Assembly (NCBI GenBank): GCA_001557505.1
Contig: LSAX01000010.1
Location: forward strand, 372,001-436,000
Direction of reading: 5' to 3'
Source of the DNA: Reticulascus tulasneorum
Taxonomy: Eukaryota > Ascomycota > Sordariomycetes > Glomerellales > Reticulascaceae
Length of the DNA: 64,000 nt
The position numbers and the translations under genes were made by a program. The notes below the pieces were generated by a model. It did no database searches and was not told the origin of the DNA. It was given only the letters and a program-made list of their open reading frames with translations. Positions 55,619 through 64,000 of this stretch are shown piece by piece. Numbering within the stretch: the stretch's first letter is position 1; every line of letters starts with the position of its first letter.

Positions 55619-56671
55619 TATTGTTTGCTTTAATGTATAATAAACTGTATTCTGTTGAGCTAGATAAGCTTTGGAATAGGTGGGAAGACGCAGTAGCAAC
55701 CTCGATGATGCCTTTTATCATCGAGAACACGAAGCGGGCGCCCGAACGGTGAGGCCTTATCGGACCTTCGCCCCGGCGTTGACGGTGCTTCGCCTGCAGC
55801 AGTCATGTTCCTTCACGAGAAAATCACGGTACTTCTCCAGGGGCTTTCGCCATCACTGATTATCTTTTTCCGATGGGCGGCTCCGTCACCGATTGCCAAG
55901 TCGAGGTTGGTGGGCTCGCAAGGCACGGAGAGGGTGGGGGAGGTTGACCAAAAAGTGGGAATGGCCAGGTCCCGCTGGTTCTGAAAATAGGTTATGGGGT
56001 GATTTACAGCGAGAGTCGTACGTACATCGCTTCTAAATGCAGGGTTGGCGGAGCGCACCGACAGCTGAGCGCTGGTGGCCAACGGGACAACATGATGTGC
56101 TGCTGGATGCGGACGATAAAGAGTCTGGAGCGGTCTCCGCGCCCGCATTCCGTAATTTTGTGGTATTAAGTATCTGCGTAAGCCCATGATCGCAGCCGTA
56201 TCAGTTGGGGAGTACATCATTTCTCTAATTAGCTGGTCCAAAGCCAACCCCCACTTTGCTCAGAAGCACATTTGATGTCCCTTCCCGACCTACAATATGC
56301 TACTCGAATCGTAGCCACAACCAGGCTATAATCGCTGTTGAAGGCAAGGTAGAGGATAGTCACATTGCCCGCGGGAGTCTTCATGCCGACTCCAAATCCT
56401 TACACTAGATGGATTCATTGCACCACAGGGTTTGGCTGATAGGAGATTGTATTTCTTTGACTGTGACGCCGTTCCTTATGTTCCATCTCCATGCCTCAAG
56501 AGAATACATGCTACCTAGTTGGAAAGGATTATACATTGCATCTCGCGACACAAGAAGCGGATATTTACTGATGTCAGGATCCGGTCTCCCGCCGAGACGT
56601 GCTATGGAGTTGCTAACCCTTCCCTCTGCCCCGACAGCCCTGTGGTTCCCTGCCTAGTCAACGATAGAAGT
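55619..56671. other. Intergenic, no gene seen
   Basis: About 1.05 kb between tandem minus-strand genes. A 144-codon frame at 55813-56247 starts at TTG and has no domain. The region should hold the aquaporin promoter. Confidence 0.5.
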
Positions 56672-57244
56672 TTAGAAGTCGCCAAGAACCTCTACTTGCA
56701 AGCATCCATTTCCATACGCTGGAGCGCCGCCCATTGCTTCCGAGTGGTCGGGATAGATTCGGGCACAGTTGTTAACGACCCAGTTCCCAACCGGGGCAAC
56801 GTCTCCACAGCGGCTTGAATCCACGTCGTTGCACAGCGCCCTGCCGTAGATCTGGGAGGCGCGGGCCCCGGGGCGGGTAGCCCGACAAAACGAAATCCTG
56901 CCACGCGGTGCCCCACAGCCATTCCCGGCGATGCTGTTGAGGAAGCCAACGCAAGCTAGTACATTTTGCAGGTCGTTTATGGGACCTCCGGAGCAGAAGG
57001 CCGTGGCCTGGCGACTTTCAAGTGTTGTGTTGGTGTCTATGGTATTCAGGAACTGCGCTTGGAACTCGGGATTGTAGAGATCCTCATTCGTGAGACCAAG
57101 TGATTCAAGGGATGGCAGGCCAGGGCCAGGAGTAACGACGCCTACTTCATAGTCTCGTGCTGCCTTGACGCTTGAAGGGGCAGCAAGAACACCCGGAAGA
57201 AGAATTGCGAGTGGAAGGAGCGAGATCAGAGTCGTAGAGAGCAT
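56672..57244 (-). CDS. Secreted eight-cysteine protein
   Basis: Intronless, 190 residues starting at the ATG at 57244. A strong signal peptide (MLSTTLISLLPLAILLPGVL, cleavage near AAP) is followed by a ~55-residue acidic/Pro-rich pro-region ending in TTLESRQ, where SRQ could be a Kex2-like boundary. The mature domain has eight cysteines: TAFCSGG, VLACVGF, GNGCGAP, ISFCRAT, RALCND, SRCGD, NNCARI, GNGCLQV, probably four disulfides. I recognise a general fungal secreted cysteine-rich type but no named family or activity. It could be an effector, an antimicrobial or a surface protein; none is established. Confidence 0.85.
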   Translation of the reverse strand: MLSTTLISLLPLAILLPGVLAAPSSVKAARDYEVGVVTPGPGLPSLESLGLTNEDLYNPEFQAQFLNTIDTNTTLESRQATAFCSGGPINDLQNVLACVGFLNSIAGNGCGAPRGRISFCRATRPGARASQIYGRALCNDVDSSRCGDVAPVGNWVVNNCARIYPDHSEAMGGAPAYGNGCLQVEVLGDF

Positions 57245-58644
57245 AGTTTCGGGAGTAACTTGAAGATATTACAACGTTGAACGTGTTTAAAACCCTTTAA
57301 GTCAAGTATAGAGCGAAGACGAGATTGTTAAGTCTGCTTCTTTTGACAACACTTGGAAGAAAGGAGCTCTAGCTATATATGAGAGCTTGTCGTTCATGTT
57401 ACTAGATTGGTATGGCTTCATTTATTTCCTCCTGGCTCGACCACTCGTATGGCTGCGATTCCCACTAATCTTCTGCTCCACAGGAGCCATCATGGAACTT
57501 CAGTTAATTCAAAGGATTCTAAAAGGGGTAGCGTATGTCAACCGTGGCAAATTGTGCCGCTGACAACACTGCCACCACCATCTGTTGATATATTACGTTC
57601 TTAGCATGATCAAAAGAGCAGGAAACTTTGATATCGACAAGATGATTCTGTCGACCGGTATAGATTCAACATCTCAAGAGTATTTAGGCTTCTTTGACTT
57701 GCCCAATCTAGCATCTGTGAGAAGGCGATTGGGAAATAGCAGTGCTACGGATGACAATTCGCCATGGATAGTAGAGAGGGCTGCCAAGTAATTTGCTACG
57801 CCACTGTTAGGACTGATCAGCCGGCACGAGTTCAAAACATTTTCCGGGGTAAATCGATCCCCGAACTGGGAATCCAAACGAGCTCGGTTGATCCTGATTT
57901 AATTTAAGGCTGGCCAATGGTGGTTGACTAGACTTGCATGTGAAAGGACTTATGTAAGATTTTAACCGATTCTAAAGGAACAGCAAAGAATGATATCGAG
58001 TGAAGAGAAGGCCTTTTGCGCTTGCCCGGGGCTGCGGATTAGGCCGAAGGCTAAGCTATGACTGAGCCTTACTGAGCCGAAATAGCAAGAACCTTGGTCG
58101 ACGAGCAGGCTACCGTCCGTAATACAGATTCTACCAATCGCATTCTGCGAAGAAGTTCTAATTGCATCTCAGACTGACGCCCGATATTTCACCCTGAGCT
58201 ATAAACATGTGAACGAGAGCAGCCCGAGTTTCGGTACTATGCGGATCACCGTCTGGAATGTTCGACTAGCGAAAAGGAGAGAAATCTACACCACCATCCG
58301 ACGGCATCCTGGAACGATCCATGTCGGACTACAGAAAAGATATTAGCACACATCTAGCCATGGTGGGCAAGGAAGGGCCTCTCCCCCTAGAGACTGACCG
58401 AGACTCTGCTGCTGTGTCTACTAGGAAAGAGTGGACGGCTCGAAAGACGGCTCAGGGTTGAGTTTAGATAGGGTAAATAAGTCGTATATTATAGTAGTAG
58501 TATACTAGGTGATTAGGTCGATTTACCGTCCAAGTCACATTCATTGCTGCGACACATCTCCTCCGAAGCATTCTCTCGTAGATTCTCTTGTATAATATTC
58601 TCACAGCCTGGTCCCAAGCAGAATCAAACAAGAAGTTGAATGGG
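57245..58644. other. Intergenic, no gene seen
   Basis: About 1.4 kb. Small frames near 57407-57791 are without domains. The stretch from 57880 to 58560 has few open frames, and might include decayed repeat sequence, but no terminal repeats or element proteins are visible. Confidence 0.4.
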
Positions 58645-59650
58645 TTAGCCCAGCTCCACAGGCTCGCTAACGAAACGATGCTGCGCAGGAATAGGCATTG
58701 AGTAATATTGTCCCTGCCGTTCTGGCTGCCCCCCGTCAGTGTGACTGTTCACTGGCTTCGGATAATAGTTGCCTTGCAGCTCTGTAGTTCTGGGCTCGAT
58801 GTGACTATCCATCTCTGAGTAATAATACTGTTTTTTGGGCAAACTCAATGCAGGGTTCGCTCCAGAATCTTGTTCTTTCCACTGAGGTTCTTGAGCTTTC
58901 GTCACGGCTAACAATCTGCGTTTCTTTCGCAGATGGCAAAGCAAGACAACAGCGCAAGAGACGAAACCAAGCCCAAGAGTACCGGCACCGACGCCTATCC
59001 CAAGTTGCGCCCCTGTTGAAAGATCACCACCCGACTTGGTAGGGTCTGAAACCTTAGAGACCGGCGGCAGCACTTCGTTGGAGGCGGCTGGTGTCGATGC
59101 AGTTGTGGGGAAGATCGATGTCGATGCGAGTGTTTCGCGAGAGATTGAGCTGGGAGCAACATTCTTCTCGGTGATGTTGAAATAGTGGCATGTGATTGAT
59201 CGTGTCTTTTTGTCGCCCTGTTCAGCGGCTGTCCCGGAGTGAAGCCATAGAAAGAACACGTTGGAGTCTGTCAAGTTCATCTGAAAGATACCCACAGACC
59301 AATCGAATTGTGTGACCGCGCCTTTGTCAGTTTCTGCAATCGATTTCCTATTAGATGTCCGCTATTGAGTGTGTGTCACAATCCTTCTTTAACTCACGAA
59401 AGATGATGGGGCCTAACGATGCTGATCCTTCTTTTAGGCTCTGCTGCCACAGAGCAATCGTGTAGTTCAAATATATCGTTGTGAACTTGATAGTCTGAAC
59501 ATCTCCGATCTGCCAGACGACATTATTCGCGAACCCAACGTTCTCTATCGTATTGGGAGGAGGGTTGAAGAAATTACCAATGGGCGGGGGTTCTTGGGCA
59601 AAAGACGCTGAGCTGATAGCCGCGAGAAGAAAGAGGTGCGTAAACAACAT
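58645..59650 (-). CDS. Single-pass membrane protein with short ectodomain
   Basis: Two exons, 59650-59398 and 59333-58645, with a 64-nt intron (GTGAGT...TTGCAG), giving 313 residues. I chose the ATG at 59650 because it starts directly with a signal peptide (MLFTHLFLLAAISSASFAQ). An in-frame ATG at 59704 would bury it. The ectodomain (~180 residues) includes VVWQIGDVQTIKFTTIYLNY and, across the splice, FQTDKGAVTQFDWSVGIFQM followed by DSNVFFLWLHSG, a pattern found in fungal secreted or membrane proteins of unknown function. A Ser/Thr-rich stalk precedes one transmembrane helix (GIGVGAGTLGLGFVSCAVVL), a LRKKRR stop-transfer and a Tyr/Pro/Gln-rich cytosolic tail. It could be a surface sensor, by layout only. 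A CT-rich tract lies 56-91 bp upstream on its sense strand. Confidence 0.82.
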
Positions 59651-60611
59651 CGTATCTTCGTTCGGAATGCATATGGAGGCAGGAAACAGCTGAGAGATGT
59701 GCATGAGAAGAAAAAGAAGAAGGAGAAGAAGAAGAAGAAGCGCAAGGCGGTAACGCCGATTGACAGACGAAGTATGATATGAACCGCTTTATCTTGCTTT
59801 GCTGAGCAACCATAAGAGCAAGCAATTCCACATTAAGTAGAATAGAGTAGGCCCTTCAACTCGGGCCAGCTGTTGGTTCCACCTGAAACCCAATTCCCAA
59901 GAGAAACGTGCAGGAGCTGCAAGCCAGCGGCTATGATTAGCATGTTGGCGACCTTTGCATACCCATTGTTAGCATTTAGTTACCAGCAAAAGGGTCCGGG
60001 TGCCAAGCCATGAAAGGAAGCTGTCATGCATGCACAGCGAGTACCTTAAAGTACCTATACTGCCCTTCATCAGGGCTCTCCGAAGTATTGTGTCATCATC
60101 ACGGGGCGTGACAGAACTGCATGCTGGCTGGGTTATACAGGAACTGTTGTGCATTTAAGTCTCCAGTGTTCAAGGGGCTCGATATGTCTTTTTACCATCC
60201 TCCGTTGCTTTTGGAGTCTTCCAAGGGCCAGGACCTACGTTGCTTCGATGCACATATATTGCCGAACGTCATTTCTGGTGGCGGCCGAAAGAAAACACAA
60301 AAGCGCCCGTTGGAAAGCTGTTGGTCCCGAATCGATGTAACCTACAACGTGGGTAGCCGCGGACCCCACGCTTCGACCAGGGGGTCCTGGGACGCCGCAT
60401 GATGATTGGCGACAAATCCGGTGCAGCCGCCGTCAGAGTGAACCTCCTTTTTTCTTTTCGTGTTGGTTCCAGATCGCGATATCACGATCCTAACCAACCT
60501 TACCTACCCCACAATGCCTCCTCGGCCGGGACTAACTCCAAAAGCCTTTCGCCTTTCCTTCTCTTCGCTGTTCCACTTTCCTTTCTTTTGAATTTACCAA
60601 CACGCCTTTCG
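59651..60611. other. Divergent upstream region
   Basis: About 960 bp between divergent start codons of a membrane protein (minus) and a GT25 protein (plus). It contains a GAA-rich tract at 59706-59740. No other gene is supported. Confidence 0.5.
59706..59740. repeat. GAA-rich purine tract
   Basis: About 35 nt of near-perfect GAA/AAG repeats on the plus strand, read as CTT/TTC on the sense strand of the minus-strand membrane-protein gene just upstream of its ATG. CT-rich tracts are common near fungal transcription starts, but that role is inferred here. Confidence 0.85.
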
Positions 60612-62049
60612 ATGCATCGCCAGATCCTTGCTCGGCGGCCCTCGCGCTCATTTCTCGCAGCAATCAGCGGCGCTGCCATCCTTTTGCTCATAACCCTACA
60701 AGTCCGTCGCCACAACTTTACATCATCTACTCGCCTTTACCTGGAAGGAACTGGGGGGTTCGATTCATCTGACGCATTGCAAGACATCTACAACAATACA
60801 TTCGGAGTAAGTCATTTGAGTTCACGCAACATACTGAAGAAGCAATTAATGTGCTTTCTCGGGACTAGTTCGAGAAGATCTTTGTCGTTGGATTACCGTC
60901 ACGCACCGATCGCCGAGATGGAATGATCCTAGGCGCTTCTCTTAGCAACCTGGAGATTGAATTTATCGATGGCATACCGGGCGAAACTGTCGTCGATAAC
61001 GCAATACCGACTTCCCCGAAGCACGAGCGACTGCCAAACCCGACGATCGGATCTTGGCGGGCACACATGAACGCAATACAAGAGTGAGTTGCCAAGCCGG
61101 CGAGCTAGAATCTCTTTAATAGGAGTCTCCGAGCTTCGCTAACTCTATCGCACAGGGTTGTCCGAAGGAACTTATCGACCGCCCTAATCTTTGAAGACGA
61201 TGTAGACTGGGACGTTAGGATACGCGATCAACTCCGCGACTTCGCCTTATCGACGCGGGCACTTACACAGCCATTGTTACATAGTCCAGGCTCGTTCGCA
61301 GACCCGACGTACCCAATACCTGCAGACGATTCGCCGGCAACAGTCCCAGATACTCCGTTTGAGAGTCGCTCCGCGACAGTCTCTCCACACTTCTCTCCAT
61401 ACGGAGACAACTGGGACTTGCTCTGGCTTGGCCACTGCGGCATGCGATTCCCCTTCCCCCAAAGCAAGCGGACTCCCAAGGGACGAATTGTCCAGCAAAA
61501 TGACCCCACCGTTCCCCAGCAGCAGTACCTCTGGACCATCTCCGTCCCCGATGATCTGAAAGTCCAATATCCTAATAACACCCGGGTCGTCCATCACCTG
61601 CAGGAGGGGGTCTGCTCTCTTGGGTACGCGATAACACAAAAAGGGGCCCGCCAGCTCCTGTACGAAATTGGGCTCAAGGACCTTGACGGCGCGTTTGATA
61701 TTTTACTTAGACAGTTCTGCGAGGGCGCCAACGGAAAGAGGTATCATAGATGCCTAACCCTCCAGCCGTCTCTCTTTCACCACCACCGACCAATCGGCCC
61801 AAAGAGTGCAGAAAGCGATATATCAAACCACGGCGACAAATGGCGAGAGACAGCTCACACCAATGTGGTTAGATGGAGCGTGAGGATGAACGCGGAAACT
61901 TTGATGGAAGGCGGGACCGACTTCGTCGACCAGTGGCCGGACGTAGAGTGAGTCTGTTATAACGGAAGGGACAACAACAATCTATTTAGCCTTTCTTTTC
62001 ACACAGAGACCATTACCTTTTAGATGACGTCTTAAAAACTGGAGTTTAG
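60612..62049 (+). CDS. Type II membrane glycosyltransferase, family GT25-like
   Basis: Exons 60612-60806, 60869-61083, 61156-61947 and probably 62007-62049, with introns of 62, 72 and 59 nt, giving 414 residues. A short basic N terminus precedes one signal anchor (FLAAISGAAILLLITLQV), giving Golgi-type topology. The catalytic region has FEKIFVVGLPSRTDRRDGM, then EIEFIDGIPG, GSWRAHMNAIQEVVRRN, ALIFEDDVDWDV (the DxD-like metal site), DLLWLGHCGMRFPF and GVCSLGYAITQKGARQLLYE. This order is that of GT25 (LPS-type/collagen galactosyltransferase) enzymes. Acceptor and sugar are unknown. The third exon runs into an in-frame TGA at 61951 that is created by a perfect GTGAGT donor, and a pyrimidine-rich ACACAG acceptor 59 nt on restores the frame. 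Without that splice the protein ends at 61951 with 401 residues. Confidence 0.88.
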
Positions 62050-62742
62050 GCATGGGCCTACTTGGGGCAAACTGGGAGACCTGGGAGGCCTGGGAATTGG
62101 TATGTCGGCGCTATAGATTGTATCAGTATCATATTACACGATATCCATAGACTTGCTTTAACTGTTAATGGCGATGCATTCTGCTATCTTTGGTGTGGGC
62201 CAGCTCCAGCTGCCCGGCAAGACTTCAGTTCTAAAGCGGAAAGACTCTGGTGACATCGTGTTTTACTGCCACTAGTCAATGCCCGCCCTCCTAAATTCGC
62301 TATAGACTATCCCCAATCACGTGTAGGGTCAGAAAAATACGTTGGGAGCATATTTAAGAAGATTTTGCAGAATCTCGGAATAAGTTATTACGGTCTCATC
62401 AATGAGAGCCTTTCATATCAAAGATGCTGCTGACGTCGGAAGTATATCATTCTTCTATCACCATGATGCCCAACGGTGCCTGAACACTTCTCATCCTCTC
62501 ATTTGACTGTTGGGGTCCGTAGGGCGTAGGCTGAGCAGCGGGCAGATTTGGGAAATTGCACATTGCGAATTCCCTAATATGAAACAGAGTGAGTGGGAGA
62601 AGACACCAAAACACTAGCCGAGTCCTTTATCTAGACGATACGTGTAATGACTTGATGTGTCTTCAATTGCTGATTACACGACTATTGTGAACGTTGAACT
62701 AAATATCGCTGTGTTGAGTTAAACCATTGGATCGCCATCACA
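61952..62742. other. Intergenic, no gene seen
   Basis: About 790 bp between tandem plus-strand genes (its first ~100 bp would belong to the last exon of the GT25 gene if that is spliced). AT-rich. No other feature was recognised. Confidence 0.45.
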
Positions 62743-64000
62743 ATGGCCGAGGCTCTCGGTGTAATTGGAGGCACCGCAGCGATATTTCAATTGGCCGGCC
62801 AAGTTGGCAACACGGTTGTCACCTTGAAGCGACTTTGGAATCAGGTGGAACAAGCACCCCAGCTGATCCAAGAACTGTTGACGGAAATCAAGTTGCTGAG
62901 TCTGCTCATATCTGAGATTGAGAACCATTTCAGAATGACTGCTCCGGCACCTGATGTATGGAACGATTTGCTAGCAAAGAGAGTATGTTCGTACACCCGC
63001 GAGGCCCTCCAGATGCTGTCGCAGGTTGTCATTGAACTTAACTCTGAGATCAACGTGGCTATGACTCGCCGCTTCAAACGAAGAATTATCGCTGCAAAGG
63101 TTGTTCTTAAGAAAGATATCCTGGAGAGACTGGAAAAGAGGTTAGAAAGGGCATTGCGGATACTTCACCTATGCGTGGACAGTTACACAATGTGAGAGCA
63201 TAAGCGACACAAGCAAAGGCAAACTTGTTGCTAACTCTGTAAGATCTTCCCAGGCAGCTGCTCTGCGAAGTTTAGTACAAATACGGAACGATAGCTTGTG
63301 CCGTGGACTTCAGCAGAAAGCCTCTCAATTGCAAGAGAGCAAGGCGGCGGACGACAAGGGTCAGACAACTCCCAGAATTCTGCATAGCGCTAAAAACAGA
63401 ACTCGCCGAATTTCATACAAGCCAACTTTCTCTGGCAGACTTTCCTGCGAGACTATACACCACGGTGAAGATTATGTGGCTACCTTGCAACTGCCATGGT
63501 GGCTACTGAAAGCTGCCTGGGAAATGAAAATTCGACTGTCGGTCTCTGGATCACTACAATTCAACTTACGCTGCTACAATATTCGGGAGGATAATTCTCT
63601 CATCTTTGAATGTATCAGATGCGGCGATATACTGGAGATGCTTGCAATGTTTACTAAGCGAGAAGCTTCCCCTTTTGATCGAGACCAGGCAGGGTGGTCT
63701 TTATTGCATGTAAGACGGAATGCGAACCTATCAGCCAGACCAGAAACTAACCAAGGTTTAGTACGCCTCATGGGAAGGCCAATTCAATATTTGCCAGAAA
63801 CTTCTTGAGATGGACCTGAGCGACTGTATTGATGAAGAAATTGACAACAGTTGGTAAGCTTGTTGACATCATAACTTGTCATCTAATCCCTTTTTATGCT
63901 AACATTTGACAGGACTCCTCGAGAGATGACTACTCTGCTCGGTTATAGTCCTTTAGTCCCATATTCTTCTGGGGCAATTGAGAGAAAGATCGGGATCATG
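62743..64000 (+). CDS. STAND-type N-terminal domain/ankyrin protein (truncated by window end)
   Basis: Four exons are visible, 62743-63191, 63244-63709, 63762-63853 and 63913-64000 (continuing), with introns of 52, 52 and 59 nt. So far 365 residues. The N terminus MAEALGVIGGTAAIFQLAGQ followed by amphipathic helices (about residues 1-150) matches the fungal STAND-protein N-terminal helical domain, a HeLo-like class found on NLR-type and ankyrin proteins. A middle segment (SISYKPTF-type region, then LQLPWWLLKAAWEMKIRLSV) is followed by ankyrin-type repeats: SLIFECIRCGDILEMLAMF and GWSLLHYASWEGQFNICQKL. No NACHT or NB-ARC P-loop is seen in this part. The C-terminal portion lies outside the window, so its full architecture is unknown. 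The family is associated with non-self recognition and cell death signalling. Confidence 0.85.

Noticed and set aside
55813..56247. 144-codon minus-strand frame
   Set aside because: TTG start, no domain, and it lies in the expected aquaporin promoter.

Overview
This is nuclear DNA of a filamentous ascomycete (Pezizomycotina, probably a sordariomycete). The evidence is many short introns (about 47-110 nt, GTAAGT/GTGAGT-like donors, CTRAC branch sites close to the acceptors), monocistronic genes on both strands, and families typical of these fungi: HET domain, STAND-type N-terminal domain with ankyrin repeats, GAF hybrid histidine kinase, Set9, pepP and effector-like secreted proteins. I rebuilt exon-intron structures by hand, and reading phase closes exactly in every joined model except the HET gene, which carries a one-base frameshift. 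No tRNA, rRNA, CRISPR array, intact transposon or bacterial-style operon was seen.

Layout. 0.7-4.6 kb: two secreted effector-like proteins (one a three-exon, cysteine-rich 100-residue protein) and a single-pass membrane protein. 5.5-8.4 kb: a divergent, intronless pair, acetolactate decarboxylase and catabolic-type acetolactate synthase, together a complete pyruvate-to-acetoin route. 9.0-12.9 kb: hybrid histidine kinase. 14.3-17.7 kb: an orphan protein and a PAP2/Aur1-like membrane phosphatase. 17.7-21.9 kb: no gene seen. 21.9-23.5 kb: a probable four-exon membrane protein. 24.0-29.0 kb: housekeeping block (Set9 H4K20 methyltransferase, mitochondrial ribosomal protein uL14m, RNA polymerase II subunit Rpb9). 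30.0-32.1 kb: frameshifted HET gene. 33.0-35.9 kb: Pin1-type prolyl isomerase facing an LrgA/LrgB-type membrane protein. 37.7-46.6 kb: HAUS3-like coiled-coil protein, aminopeptidase pepP, a UCH deubiquitinase, a sulfotransferase-fold protein, a nickel/cobalt transporter and an orphan protein. 46.6-50.3 kb: gene-poor. 50.3-55.6 kb: calpain-like protease and an unorthodox aquaporin. 56.7-62.0 kb: an eight-cysteine secreted protein, a second single-pass membrane protein and a GT25 glycosyltransferase. 62.7-64.0 kb: the start of a STAND/ankyrin protein cut by the window end.

Most genes are independent. The one clear functional unit is the acetolactate synthase/decarboxylase pair with its shared 483-bp upstream region. 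The most unusual further observations are an open, zinc-knuckle-like reading frame filling the long first intron of rpb9, a probable dual-start (mitochondrial/cytosolic) pepP, a UCH with Asn at the expected catalytic Asp, and the fused LrgA-LrgB architecture.
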